In this document: in pieces, positions 53,736-63,766 of the stretch
Layout: each line of letters starts with the position of its first letter
How positions within the stretch are numbered: position 1 is the first letter of the stretch
Origin: Saccharothrix sp. ALI-22-I
GTDB taxonomy: Bacteria > Actinomycetota > Actinomycetes > Mycobacteriales > Pseudonocardiaceae
Direction of reading: 5' to 3'
Length of the DNA: 64,000 bases
NCBI RefSeq assembly: GCF_001984175.1
Contig: NZ_MTQP01000048.1
Coordinates: 62,001 to 126,000, forward strand
Translations under genes and position numbers: made by a program
The notes under the pieces: generated by a model
The model's input: the letters and a program-made list of their open reading frames with translations, nothing else
Databases searched by the model: none
Told to the model about the DNA's origin: nothing

Positions 53736-56700
53736 GTGCAGGTGGATGGCATGGTGGTCGACGTTGGTGACCCCGTACCGGCGTCGTGGAATGACACCGG
53801 ACGGGCTTTCGACGACACCGCGACGCTGGTTGACTTGGTAGAACGATCGGTGCGCCGCACACCGGATGCGGTAGCGCTGCGCACCCGCGGCGGTGAGATG
53901 TCCTATGGGGAGCTCTGGGTGTCCGCACAACGGTTGAGTAGCGCGTTGACGGCCGAGGGAGTGGGAGACGGCGATTACGTCGGAGTTCTCGTCGAACATT
54001 CGCCGGCCGCCGTCGTGGCGATTCTCGGCGTGGTGGGCGCGGGCGCGACGTACGTCCCGCTCGACCCCAGGTGGCCCGTCACACGCCTGGCCGAACCGCT
54101 GTCCCAGTTGTCCATCACGTGGGTGCTCACCAGTGGGCGGTACGCGCGCCTGGCGGAGGAAGCGACGTGGCTCGGCGCGCCCGACGCACGGCTCGTCCTC
54201 ATGGACACCGCGACGCCCGCTGTGGATGAACCGGCGCTCCGCGCGCTGTGGGACGAGGTGGCGGCGGACACCGACCCGTTGCGCGCAGCGGGGTTCAACC
54301 GGGGCCCGGCCGACGAGGTGGTCGACCACGCGCAGGTCGGCGTCTACGTGGACCACGTGGCCCGACTGGCGACCGCCTCCGGTGGCACGCGCTCGGTCCT
54401 CGAGATCGGCTGCGGCACCGGGTTGCTGGCTGCGGCGCTTGGCGACCGGGTAGCCGAGTACGTGGGAATCGACCCGTCGCCGATCGCGGTGGACCGTTGC
54501 CGTGCGGCGGTTCGAGGGCTCGCGGCGACCGCCGATGCCCACATCGGATTCGCACACGACCTCGACCGGCTCGTGGCCGGACAGGTGTTCGACGTGGTGG
54601 TGCTGTCGAGCGTGGTGCAGTTCTTCCCCGGACCGGACTACACGCGCACGGTGCTCCGCGAAGCGGTGTCGCGCCTCGCACCTGGTGGCGCGGTGGTCGT
54701 AGCCGATGTGGTCGACTTCGCGGACGGCGTGCCAGGGGACCACCTACGGCTGCCGCGAGCCTGGTTCACAGGCTTGGCCGAGGAACTGGGCACACACGTC
54801 GAGTTCGTGACTCGCACGGGACCGCACTGGCCTGAGGTGCTCGGGCGCCGGTACGACGTGGTGCTCCGGCCCGTGACCGCCGCGACCGGGTACGCGCTCG
54901 AACCGCGGGTGCTCACGTGGCACGACGTCGCGGCACGCGCGTCCACCCCGCCTCGGCGGCCCGAGCCCGACAGCAGCGCGTACGTCATCTTCACTTCGGG
55001 GTCGAGCGGGCGGCCGAAGGGCGTCGAGGTGCGCCACCGCAGCGCGGTGAACCTCGTCGAGTGGGTCAACCGGACCTACGGGGTGTCCACGGACGACTGC
55101 TTGCTGCTGGTCACCGCGTTCACCTTCGACCTGTCCGTGTACGACCTGTTCGGCGTGCTGGCAGCGGGCGGCGCGATCCGGGTGCTGGCCGACGAGGAGC
55201 TGGCCGATCCGGAATGCGTCGCCGACGTGCTCGACGGCGAGCCGATCACTTTCTGGGACTCCGCGCCCGCCGCGCTCAACCAGGTCCTGACCGTCGTTGC
55301 AGACCGCGGCGCGCCGCGTAACGATCGGCTGCGCCTGGTCTTCCTCAGCGGCGACTGGGTGCCGTTGCAGCTGCCCGCTCAGGTGCGTGCGCGCTACGGC
55401 GCCGCGACGCGCGTGGTGGCGCTCGGCGGTGCGACCGAGGCGACCGTGTGGTCCAACTACTTCGACGTGGACGAGGTGGGCGTGGACTGGCCGAGCATCC
55501 CGTACGGCCGGCCCATCCAGAACGCGCGCTACTACGTCCTCGACGGCGAGCGGCGCCCATGCCCAGTTGGCGAGCCCGGCGACCTGCACATCGCGGGTGT
55601 CCCGGTCGCCGAAGGGTATGTGGGCGATGAGGAGCTGACCCGTGCCCGCTTCCTGCCCGACCCGTTCTCGGACGGCGGCGAGCGGATGTACGCCACCGGC
55701 GACCGGGCGAGGTGGCTGCCGGAGGGCGTGCTCCAGTTCCTCGGCCGATCCGACGACCAGGTGAAGGTGCGCGGCTACCGGATAGAACTGGGGGACGTAC
55801 AGGCCGCGCTGCGCCGCGCAGCCGGTGTCGCCGACGCGGTCGCGGTCGCCGTGGACGGCGCCAACGGCCGCGAGCTGGTGGCCGCGGTCGCACCCCGGCC
55901 CGGCGAGCCGGTGACCGCCAACGGGGTGCGTGCCGATCTGCGGGCGGTGCTGCCGACGTACATGCTCCCCGACCACCTCGTGGTGCTGCCCGCGCTACCC
56001 GTGGGGCCCACCGGCAAGGCCGACCGCGCAGCTATCGCCGCGATGGTCCGCGACCGCCGCCGGACCACTGCCGCGCGGTCGGGGGACGATCTGGCGGACA
56101 CGGTGCTCGACATCGTCCGCGACGTGCTGGAGCACGACGTCGAGGCGGACGAGTCGTTCCTGGACGCGGGCGGTCACTCACTCGCCGCCGCCCACCTGCG
56201 GGCACGCGTCCGCAGCCGCTTGGGCGTGACGCTGCGCATCAGCGACATCCTCGGCTGTACGCGGATCACCGACCTGTCGACCCTCGTCGCTGGCGCGGAA
56301 CCCGATCCCGTCAACACCCCTGAGACCGGTGATCACCGCGGTGTCTCACGGGCGCAGGCCCGTGCCCTGTATGAGCTGCACAACGCGCCGGACGTCCCGG
56401 CTTACCAGAACCAGGTGTCCCTGCGCCTGCCCGCGACGCTCACTGCGGACGCGATCGAGTCGGCGTTGGAGCGGGTCGTCGCCGCCCACCCGGTGCTGAG
56501 GTCGGGGTTCCGCGCGACACCCGACGGGTGGACCTGCGAGGTCGCCGAACCGTGGCGGCCGGTCGTCGACTTCGTGGACCTGCGCCGTGCCACCGCCGAC
56601 GAGCGGCGGACGGCGTTGGCACGGGCGCTGCGCGAGCACGGGAAGGTCGACTGGGACCTGTCCCGCGGCGAACTGGCCACCTGGCGGCTGTTCCGGGTCG

Positions 56701-59336
56701 ATGACGACGAGTTGGTGCTCAGCCAGGTCGAGCACCACCTCGTGCACGACGGCTGGTCGCTGACCCTGCTGCTGCGGACGTTCCTCGCCGCGCTGTCCGG
56801 ACAGCCGTTGCCCGCCGAGCCGCGGAGTTACCGGGAGTACGTCGACGCGGAGGCGGCGGCGCTGCCCGCGTTGTCCGACACGGCGCACTTCACCCGCCGC
56901 GTGGAGGCGATGGCCGGCGCGCCCGTCGATCCGGTCGCACCGCTGCCCGACATCGGCAGGCACGCGCCGGAGGCAGTGCCGGCGCTCGCGGACGCGGTCG
57001 AAGTCGTGCTCGGCGGCGAGCCGTTCGCGGTGCTGGAGCGCTGGGCGGCCCAGCGCGGCGCGACGACCTTCGAGCTGCTGATGGCGGCGTTCCTGGCAAC
57101 CGTGCACGACCAGACCGGCGAGGACGACCTGGTCATCGGTTCGGCGGTGAGCGCTCGGCCGCCGGGGTTCGAGGCCACTCTCGGCATGTTCGTCAATACC
57201 GTGCCGGTGCGGTCGCCGTGGTCCGACGACTTCGCCGAGTTCCTCTCGATGGTCAGCCGATCGCTGCGCGATGCCGTCGACGGCGAGCTGATCCCGTACG
57301 ACGCGCTGCTCGACGGCGTGCGCAGGCAGGAGGGCTCGCGGCGCGCGCTGCTGTACCGGTGCATGTTCAGCGCGCACAACGCGAAGCTGCCCGACATGAC
57401 CGTCCCCGGCGGCACGGCGTTCCTGGAGTACCACCAGAACGGGACGACCAAGACGCCGCTGGACGTGCTGGTGTTGCCGAAACAGACAGGCGCGGACTCG
57501 ATGGCGCCGGCCGGCTCCGTGCGGCTGGTGTGGGAGTTCGACCGGTCGCTGTACTCGGTGGACCTGGTGCGGGACATGGCCGACCGGTTCACCGACGGCC
57601 TGCACGCGCTGGCGGGTGCTGTCCGGTCCGGGCGCTCGGGGGACTGGCGGTGGCCCGTCGTCGCGCCGCTCGTGCTGACCGGACCCGCCGTGCGAGCCCC
57701 GGCGGTCCGCTACAGGGTGCGCGGGTCGGCCGTGCCCGCCGTCGTCACGCCGTCCGATACCACCACCCACGGCGAGTTCGCGGCGCTCGTGCGCGCTTGC
57801 CGGGACCACCTCGCCGGCAGCGGGGACGGCGAGGTGGTGGCGGTGGACGTCGCGCGGGACGCCCGGTACTGCGCGCGGGTGTTCGCGGCCCTGTCGGCGG
57901 GGCTGGCCGTGATGCCGGTCGACCCAAGCTGGCCCGCGTTCCGGCTGCGCGCCGTGCTGTCGACCGCGCACCTGAGGTGGGGTGACGACGACGCGCCGAC
58001 ACGAGTGGGTGAGCCGGACACCGACCTGGGCACCGCCTACGTCGTGCACACCAGCGGCAGCACCGGCAGGCCGAAGCGCGTGGCCGTCACGCACGAGACG
58101 CTGTCCGGCTACATCGCCGCGTTCCGCGACGAGTTGCGGCTGACCTCGGTCGACGTGCTGGCCGCGACCGCCTCGCTGCTGTTCGACGCCTCGTTCGAGG
58201 AGCTGGTCCCGATCCTGGCGGTCGGCGGCACCCTGCTGCTGGCCGACCTGTCCGACGGTGCCGCCGGGCTGCTGGCCCAGTTGGCGCGAGGCCGCGCCAC
58301 GGTGGTGGACCTGCCGACGGCGTTGTGGACGGTGCTCGCCGATCACTTGGAGCAGCGGGACGAGCTGCTGCCGGAGCAGGTGCGGGCGGTCGTCATCGGC
58401 GGCGAGGCGTACGACCCCGACCGGGCTGCCCGGTTCGTGCGCAGGCACCGCGGCGCGGTGGCGTTGCTGAGCACATACGGCCCGTCGGAGTGCGGCATCT
58501 CGGTGGCGTTCCACCGCGTCGGCGGGACCGTCCCGCCACGCGGGACACCCGAGCTCGGTGTTCCGATCCCGGGTGCCGTGCTGTGCGTCTTGGACGAGTC
58601 GGGCGCGGGTGTGCCCCTGGGCCGTCCCGGTGTTCTGGGCATCGCGGGCACGCCGACCCGTGCCGATCTGCCCGGCGTACGAACGGTGTCCGGTGTGGAT
58701 GGACCGGTGCACCTCACGGGTGACCTGGTGCGCGTGACACACGCGGGCGGCCTCGACTTCTTCGGCCGGGTCGACGGTGGGTTGAAGGTGCGCGGGTTCC
58801 GGGTGGCGCCGGAGGAGGTGGAACGCGCGGCCGCGGAGGTGCCCGGCGTGCGGCGTGCGGCGGCAGTGGACCTGCCCGCGTCGGGCGGTTCCACGCGGCT
58901 CGGTCTGGCCGTGGTGGTGGCGGGTGGCGGCGGACCAGCGCTGCGCTCGGGAGTACGGGCCGCGATGGCCCGGCTCGTGCCCGACTACCTCCTGCCGGAC
59001 GAGGTGGTCGCGGTAGACGACCTGCCGGTGAACGCACACGGGAAGGTGGACCGCGCCGCAGTCCGCGAGCTGCTGTCCACGCGGCCGCGCCGGCCGGACC
59101 CGGAGCGGGTCGAGGTGGGCTCGCGGCTTCGGGCACTGTGGTCGGCGGCCCTCGGCGGCTCGGCGCCGCTCGACGCGGACTTCATCACCGCAGGCGGCGA
59201 CTCGCTGTCGGCGATGAGACTGGCCACCGCGATCGAAGCGACGTTCGCGGTGCGCCTGCGGTTCCGGGACATCCTCCGAGCGGAAAGTTGCGCGGCGCTC
59301 GACGAGTTGGTGGCCGCGCGCTCGTCATCCGGTTGA
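53736..59336 (+). CDS. Two-module NRPS: A(MT)-PCP-C-A-PCP with methyltransferase-interrupted A domain
   Basis: This 1866-aa synthetase starts at GTG 53736 with GGGGGGA upstream. A1 (about 25-770) is split: after core a2 (GATYVPLDPRWPVTRL) a SAM methyltransferase (SVLEIGCGTGLLAAAL, about 190-390) is inserted before a3 (YVIFTSGSSGRPKGVE). Its pocket residues (D-L-Y-D-F-S-L-V-W-K by eye) resemble cysteine-activating domains. PCP1 (DAGGHSLAAAHL) precedes a C domain (about 870-1300) with HHLVHDG. A2 (about 1320-1780) has an acidic pocket (D-A-E-D-V-G-T-I-S-K), suggesting a diamino acid such as lysine. PCP2 (TAGGDSLSAMRL) ends the protein. There is no thioesterase, so release occurs elsewhere. Confidence 0.9.
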   Translation: MQVDGMVVDVGDPVPASWNDTGRAFDDTATLVDLVERSVRRTPDAVALRTRGGEMSYGELWVSAQRLSSALTAEGVGDGDYVGVLVEHSPAAVVAILGVVGAGATYVPLDPRWPVTRLAEPLSQLSITWVLTSGRYARLAEEATWLGAPDARLVLMDTATPAVDEPALRALWDEVAADTDPLRAAGFNRGPADEVVDHAQVGVYVDHVARLATASGGTRSVLEIGCGTGLLAAALGDRVAEYVGIDPSPIAVDRCRAAVRGLAATADAHIGFAHDLDRLVAGQVFDVVVLSSVVQFFPGPDYTRTVLREAVSRLAPGGAVVVADVVDFADGVPGDHLRLPRAWFTGLAEELGTHVEFVTRTGPHWPEVLGRRYDVVLRPVTAATGYALEPRVLTWHDVAARASTPPRRPEPDSSAYVIFTSGSSGRPKGVEVRHRSAVNLVEWVNRTYGVSTDDCLLLVTAFTFDLSVYDLFGVLAAGGAIRVLADEELADPECVADVLDGEPITFWDSAPAALNQVLTVVADRGAPRNDRLRLVFLSGDWVPLQLPAQVRARYGAATRVVALGGATEATVWSNYFDVDEVGVDWPSIPYGRPIQNARYYVLDGERRPCPVGEPGDLHIAGVPVAEGYVGDEELTRARFLPDPFSDGGERMYATGDRARWLPEGVLQFLGRSDDQVKVRGYRIELGDVQAALRRAAGVADAVAVAVDGANGRELVAAVAPRPGEPVTANGVRADLRAVLPTYMLPDHLVVLPALPVGPTGKADRAAIAAMVRDRRRTTAARSGDDLADTVLDIVRDVLEHDVEADESFLDAGGHSLAAAHLRARVRSRLGVTLRISDILGCTRITDLSTLVAGAEPDPVNTPETGDHRGVSRAQARALYELHNAPDVPAYQNQVSLRLPATLTADAIESALERVVAAHPVLRSGFRATPDGWTCEVAEPWRPVVDFVDLRRATADERRTALARALREHGKVDWDLSRGELATWRLFRVDDDELVLSQVEHHLVHDGWSLTLLLRTFLAALSGQPLPAEPRSYREYVDAEAAALPALSDTAHFTRRVEAMAGAPVDPVAPLPDIGRHAPEAVPALADAVEVVLGGEPFAVLERWAAQRGATTFELLMAAFLATVHDQTGEDDLVIGSAVSARPPGFEATLGMFVNTVPVRSPWSDDFAEFLSMVSRSLRDAVDGELIPYDALLDGVRRQEGSRRALLYRCMFSAHNAKLPDMTVPGGTAFLEYHQNGTTKTPLDVLVLPKQTGADSMAPAGSVRLVWEFDRSLYSVDLVRDMADRFTDGLHALAGAVRSGRSGDWRWPVVAPLVLTGPAVRAPAVRYRVRGSAVPAVVTPSDTTTHGEFAALVRACRDHLAGSGDGEVVAVDVARDARYCARVFAALSAGLAVMPVDPSWPAFRLRAVLSTAHLRWGDDDAPTRVGEPDTDLGTAYVVHTSGSTGRPKRVAVTHETLSGYIAAFRDELRLTSVDVLAATASLLFDASFEELVPILAVGGTLLLADLSDGAAGLLAQLARGRATVVDLPTALWTVLADHLEQRDELLPEQVRAVVIGGEAYDPDRAARFVRRHRGAVALLSTYGPSECGISVAFHRVGGTVPPRGTPELGVPIPGAVLCVLDESGAGVPLGRPGVLGIAGTPTRADLPGVRTVSGVDGPVHLTGDLVRVTHAGGLDFFGRVDGGLKVRGFRVAPEEVERAAAEVPGVRRAAAVDLPASGGSTRLGLAVVVAGGGGPALRSGVRAAMARLVPDYLLPDEVVAVDDLPVNAHGKVDRAAVRELLSTRPRRPDPERVEVGSRLRALWSAALGGSAPLDADFITAGGDSLSAMRLATAIEATFAVRLRFRDILRAESCAALDELVAARSSSG

Positions 59337-59347
59337 CCGAGACCGAC

Positions 59348-59375
59348 GCGCGGTGCCCGACACCGGGCACCGCGC
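59348..59375. terminator. Bidirectional hairpin between NRPS and MFS genes
   Basis: GCGCGGTGCCC pairs perfectly with GGGCACCGCGC (11 bp, 6-nt loop) between two convergent genes. Confidence 0.75.
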
Positions 59376-59387
59376 AGGCGAGGCGGG

Positions 59388-60632
59388 TCAGGCGGTGACC
59401 GGTTCGGTCGTCGGCACGTCGCGCATGCCGCGGATCGGCGAGAAGTACACCCACAACCCGGCCAGCCAGCCACCGGCCCCCGCCACCAGCAACGTCTCCC
59501 GGACACCCAGGCTCGTGGCGAGCCAGCCCGCGACCAAAGCACCCACCGGCAGCGTGCCCCACACGACCCACCGCACGGACGCGTTCACGCGGCCGAGCAA
59601 CTCCGGCGGGCACACCGCCTGCCGGTAGCTCACCTGCGCGGTGTTGTACAGCACCGCGGACAACGAGAACCCGAAGAGCCCGACGGCGATGAGCGCGAAA
59701 CCCCAACCGGGTCCGGCGAGCGGCACGAGGACACCGGTCCAGCCGAGGCCGAGCACCGACACCCAGATCATCCGCGCCGACCCCACCCGCGTGCTCACTC
59801 GCCGGGCGGTCAGCCCGCCCAGCACACCGCCAGCTCCGCCCGCGCTGATCGCCAGACCGATCAGCAGCGGGCCGGCGTTCAGCTCCTTGACGAAGAAGAC
59901 CATCTCCAGCGCGAAGTACATGGCGCCGAAGAAGTTGGAGGTCGCGGTGCAGGCGACGACCTTGCGCAGCACCGGGTGCCCGAAGACGAACGAAAGGCCC
60001 TCCGCGGTCTCCCGACGCACGGCGTCCCAGGAGAAACCGGCGGTTTTCGCCGGCGGCTCCTCCCGCATCGGGAGCAGCAGCAGCGACACCACGCTGACGA
60101 GATACGACAACGCGTCAACCGCCATCACGCGCGTGGCGCCCATCAGCGCGACGAGACCGCCCCCGAGGGGCGGGCCGAGCACCACGCTGAGCGATTGCGT
60201 GGTGCTCAGCTTCCCGTTCGCGTCGACCAACTGGTCCTTGGTCACCACGCTGGGCACGAAGCTCTGGTACGCGATCTCGAACAGCACGGTCAGGACACCG
60301 ACGAAGAACGCGACGACGTACAGGTGCACCATCTCCAGCGCGTCCAGCGCGGCGAGAAGCGGCACCACGCCGACGAGCGCGGCACGGCCGACGTTCGACC
60401 ACAGCATCAGCTTCTTCCGCGCCGACCGGTCGACCACCACCCCGGCGGGCAGCGAGATCAGCAGGAACGCCAACGAGCTCATCGCGGTCAGCACGCCGAC
60501 CTCGAAGCTCGACGCGTCCAGCACGGTCAGCGCGACGAGCGGCATGGCCACGTACGTGATGGACGAGCCGAACTCGCTCACCCCTTGGCCGCCGAGCAGT
60601 AGCAGGAAATTCCTGTTCTTCCACAACGACAT
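59388..60632 (-). CDS. MFS transporter, probable product exporter
   Basis: This 414-aa membrane protein from ATG 60632 (GGGGGAG 4 bp upstream) begins MSLWKNRNFLLLLGGQGVSE and has 10-12 hydrophobic helices. A loop motif of the enterobactin-exporter-like MFS group is present (PAGVVVDRSARKKLMLWSNV). It probably exports the peptide product and gives resistance; the substrate is inferred from its place inside the cluster. It is divergent from the C-PCP gene across 256 bp, which must contain both promoters but shows no clear palindrome. Confidence 0.9.
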   Translation of the reverse strand: MSLWKNRNFLLLLGGQGVSEFGSSITYVAMPLVALTVLDASSFEVGVLTAMSSLAFLLISLPAGVVVDRSARKKLMLWSNVGRAALVGVVPLLAALDALEMVHLYVVAFFVGVLTVLFEIAYQSFVPSVVTKDQLVDANGKLSTTQSLSVVLGPPLGGGLVALMGATRVMAVDALSYLVSVVSLLLLPMREEPPAKTAGFSWDAVRRETAEGLSFVFGHPVLRKVVACTATSNFFGAMYFALEMVFFVKELNAGPLLIGLAISAGGAGGVLGGLTARRVSTRVGSARMIWVSVLGLGWTGVLVPLAGPGWGFALIAVGLFGFSLSAVLYNTAQVSYRQAVCPPELLGRVNASVRWVVWGTLPVGALVAGWLATSLGVRETLLVAGAGGWLAGLWVYFSPIRGMRDVPTTEPVTA

Positions 60633-60888
60633 CCGTCTCCCCCTGTTCAAGGCGACCCGCAGTGTGCCCGAGGCCCGCGAGCGTGTCGACCGCCGCGCAG
60701 GACCGGGAAGCCCGTTGATTTCGATGAGCGGGGTGCCTTGTGCCGTGTGTCTGTGTAATGTTCTCGGCGGGTCGGGGACGGCGCAAAACGCGGTGCCGGG
60801 CACGGTTGAAGTTCGCCGTGAAGGCTGCGGACATTTATTTCACGACACGCGTGTCAGCGTGGTCGATGGTTCTTCTCTGGGGGAATTG

Positions 60889-62349
60889 GTGTATTCGTGG
60901 ACCGATTCGACTGATTGGAGTCGCGCGCCGGTGCGCGCCGCGCGGGTGTTCGCCGCCGCGCAGCACACGCCAGCGGGCACCTACGGTGTCGACGAATTGC
61001 TGCACGTGTCGGCGCCGTTGAACGCGGAGCGGCTGGCGGCGGTGGTGGCCGCGCTCGTGGCGGATCACCCCGAGCTGCGCGCCGAACTCGCCGTCGTCGG
61101 TGACGAGGTGCGGCAGCGGCTGGGACCCGCCGACCGTGCCGCGCGGGTCGACGTCATGCCGGGCGCCACGCCGGAGGAGTTGGTCGAGCGGGCCTGGCGG
61201 CTGGTCGGACAGGGCGTGTTGTTCTCGGTGCGCCTGGTGCCGTCGGATGCGACCGCGTACCTGCACCTCTTCGCGCACCACGCGATCGCGGACGGCGTCG
61301 GCCTCGCTCGGCTGGTCGAGGAACTGTCCATACGCTACGAGGGCGGTGCGCCGGATCGCCGGGAACCGGCAGCCACCCACCCGCGTGCCGAGCCGGACGC
61401 GCACCGGATCGAGTGGCAGGAGGTGACGCGCCGCTTGGTCGTGGCCGCCGAGCGACCGTGGTTCGCCGGGACGGCGGCCGACGCACCGACGCTTCACTGC
61501 GCCGACCTGACCACAGCGGACCTCGCTTCCACTGCGCGGAGCGCCGGGGTAACGCCGACGGCGCTGTGGGTCGCGGCGGTGCGGGCGGCTGCCGCCGAGG
61601 CGTGGAGGTGGCGGCTGGACCGCGTGACGGTCCCCCTGGCGTCCGGTGCGGACGCACTGCTCGGCCTCGACCTGCTGCCGCTCGTCGTCGGGGCGGGCGC
61701 GTGGGGAGTCCAGGCCGAGGCCAACCGGCTGTACGACGCCGTGGAATGGGGGGCACCGCCTGTCGATCTGCTCGGTGGGCTCACTTCCTCGGTGCTGCCC
61801 GGCGTGCCGGACTGCCTGGCGACGGTGGCGACGGCCGCGCCCGACGTGCGGTTCGCCGGCGTCGTCGCCCGGAGGCTGCCGGCCCCGCCGCGTGGCTCAC
61901 CCGCCGTGCTCGCCGCCGAGTCGACGCCGGGCGGCGCGCGGCTGTCGGGTCACCCGACCGTGGTGGATCAGGACGACCTCGCCGCGTTCGCCGACGCGTT
62001 GCGCGCTGCCGTGCACGCTGTCGGTGAAGGGCGCGACCTCGCCGCCGTGCCCGCCGACGTCGGTCCGCACCCGCGCACGAGCGGTCGACGCGACGTGCTC
62101 GCGGACCTCGCGCCCACTACGTCGGCGGCCGAGGTGCTTGACATCTGGCGGCGATTCACCGGTAATGTCTCCGTCCGCTTCCAGGACAGTTTGCAGGACC
62201 TGGGTGTCCATTCCTTCCAGGCAGCTCGCCTGGTGGCAGAACTCCGCCGCCGTTTCGGGCCTTCGGTCACGTTGCGTACGTTGTACCGAAATCCGAGTCC
62301 GATGCTTTTCGCGCGGTGGCTCGACATTTCTCCCGATGACCGGCGCTGA
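60889..62349 (+). CDS. Free-standing condensation plus carrier (C-PCP) protein
   Basis: This 486-aa protein has a condensation-fold domain (about 20-400) with the active motif LHLFAHHAIADGVGLARLVE (HHxxxDG intact). A C-terminal carrier (about 415-486) has the pantetheine Ser in LQDLGVHSFQAARLVAELRR. The long upstream open frame is not coding; GTG 60889 with GGGGG 5 bp upstream is the likely start. It could join a second chain or an acyl/aminoacyl group to the NRPS product, or release it. The carrier has no cognate adenylation domain in cis, so it must be loaded in trans. Confidence 0.85.
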   Translation: MYSWTDSTDWSRAPVRAARVFAAAQHTPAGTYGVDELLHVSAPLNAERLAAVVAALVADHPELRAELAVVGDEVRQRLGPADRAARVDVMPGATPEELVERAWRLVGQGVLFSVRLVPSDATAYLHLFAHHAIADGVGLARLVEELSIRYEGGAPDRREPAATHPRAEPDAHRIEWQEVTRRLVVAAERPWFAGTAADAPTLHCADLTTADLASTARSAGVTPTALWVAAVRAAAAEAWRWRLDRVTVPLASGADALLGLDLLPLVVGAGAWGVQAEANRLYDAVEWGAPPVDLLGGLTSSVLPGVPDCLATVATAAPDVRFAGVVARRLPAPPRGSPAVLAAESTPGGARLSGHPTVVDQDDLAAFADALRAAVHAVGEGRDLAAVPADVGPHPRTSGRRDVLADLAPTTSAAEVLDIWRRFTGNVSVRFQDSLQDLGVHSFQAARLVAELRRRFGPSVTLRTLYRNPSPMLFARWLDISPDDRR

Positions 62350-62386
62350 TCGCGCCCGGGATCGACGAATCACGATGGAGAGTTCC

Positions 62387-63766
62387 ATGACACTGGCAGC
62401 CGGTCATTCGCAGGACGACCGCCGAATCGACTTCGACATCGCCATGCCCGGGTTCCCGGAGTCGCTACCCGGTGACGTCCTGCACGAGCAGGCGATCATC
62501 CGGACCATCAGCGACGGCTTCGGGCGGCTGGGCTTCAAACCCTTGGACACCGCGGCCGTGCAGCGGCAGGAGGTACTGGTCGCAGGCGGCGCCCAGTACC
62601 TGGACGGTGGCATCCCCGAGTTCGCCTTCACCGTTGAGGAGCCGCCGGAGTCCCGGACCGGCGCCAGGTTCGCCCTCCGCTACGACCTCACCGTGCCGGT
62701 GTCGCGGTTCATCGCCGAGCACTCCGACAAGCTCGTCTTCCCGCTGCACAGCTACCAGATCAACAAGGTCTGGCGGGCCGAGCAGATCACCACCGCGACG
62801 CACTGGCGCGAGTTCTACCAGTGCGACGTGGACGTCATCGACCGCGGTGAGTTGAACTTCCTGTACGACGCCGAGATCGCGTACGCCGTCGACACCGCCT
62901 TCCAGGGGATCGGGGTCGACGGCTTCACCATCCGCGTCTCCAACCGGAAGGTGCTCTCGGCGCTGCTGGACAGCCACGGCGTCCGTGTGCACCGGGCGCG
63001 TGGGATCGTGCAGATCCTCGACAAAGGCGCCGGACAGGAGATCTCCGAAACCGTCGCGCAGCTGACCTCGGCGGGCGTGCCGCCGCAGGTCGCCGCCGAC
63101 CTCGCCCGCCTTGCCACCTCCACCACCATCGCCGAGGCGACCGAGCTCCTCGACGCGCGCGGCGCGGACAAGACCGGTCTCGGCGAGCTGGAGCGGGTGA
63201 TGCGCGCGGCTGAGGACCTCGGCATGCCCGACGGCCACCTCGTGCTGGACTTCTCGATCACCCGCGGGCACGACTACTACACCGGCACCGTGTTCGAGAT
63301 CTACGCGACCGGTCGGGAGCACTGGGGCGCGATCGGTGCGGGCGGCCGGTACGACGACCTCCTCGGGCACGTGAACGGGATCAGCTACCCCGGCGTGGGC
63401 ATGTCGGTCGGCCTGGCGCGGCTCATGGGCCTGCTCCGCGAGGACGGCCTGTTCGCCAGGCGGCGCCCCAGGGAGAACGCGGCGGTCGTCGTGCCCAGCA
63501 CAGCGGGTCTGGACGACGCGGTGCTGCGCGCTGTGCGCGACCTGCGCTTGGCGGGCGTTGCCACCCGTGCGATGTTCGACCCCGTGGCGGCCGAGGAAAC
63601 GAGTGGGATCGCCGAGGAGTCCGAGGTCGCGGTGCTCGTCGACGTCCAGGGCGCGGACGCCGTGCGTGTGCTGCACCTGCCGTCCGGTGCGGACACCAAA
63701 GTGCGGTTGGACGAGGTGGCCCGCGCGGTGGCGGAGTTGTCCGACGCGGTGAAGGCCGGCGCGTGA
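62387..63766 (+). CDS. Histidyl-tRNA synthetase paralogue within the NRPS cluster
   Basis: This 459-aa class II aminoacyl-tRNA synthetase-like protein has FALRYDLTVPVSRF (motif 2 region of the eukaryote/archaeal-like type, not the usual bacterial RPEGT form), HWREFYQCDVDVID, the histidine-binding FSITRGHDYYTGTVFEIY and GAGGRYDDLLG. A C-terminal anticodon-binding domain follows (about 365-459). ATG 62387 with GGAGAG is chosen; ATG 62375 is possible. It is coupled to the next gene by GTGA. A HisRS copy of foreign type inside the cluster suggests self-resistance or a tRNA- or adenylate-using biosynthetic role. Changes near motif 2 (RAEQITTATHWREF) may alter tRNA binding. Confidence 0.88.
   Translation: MTLAAGHSQDDRRIDFDIAMPGFPESLPGDVLHEQAIIRTISDGFGRLGFKPLDTAAVQRQEVLVAGGAQYLDGGIPEFAFTVEEPPESRTGARFALRYDLTVPVSRFIAEHSDKLVFPLHSYQINKVWRAEQITTATHWREFYQCDVDVIDRGELNFLYDAEIAYAVDTAFQGIGVDGFTIRVSNRKVLSALLDSHGVRVHRARGIVQILDKGAGQEISETVAQLTSAGVPPQVAADLARLATSTTIAEATELLDARGADKTGLGELERVMRAAEDLGMPDGHLVLDFSITRGHDYYTGTVFEIYATGREHWGAIGAGGRYDDLLGHVNGISYPGVGMSVGLARLMGLLREDGLFARRRPRENAAVVVPSTAGLDDAVLRAVRDLRLAGVATRAMFDPVAAEETSGIAEESEVAVLVDVQGADAVRVLHLPSGADTKVRLDEVARAVAELSDAVKAGA

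Noticed and set aside
53736..59336. Long antisense open frame across 56346-59039 (897 codons).
   Set aside because: It is the mirror of a high-GC coding region; codon third positions and NRPS motifs are all on the plus strand.
59641..60888. Upstream extension of the C-PCP gene giving a 902-codon frame.
   Set aside because: It is antisense to the MFS transporter, shows no protein features, and a good ribosome site precedes GTG 60889.
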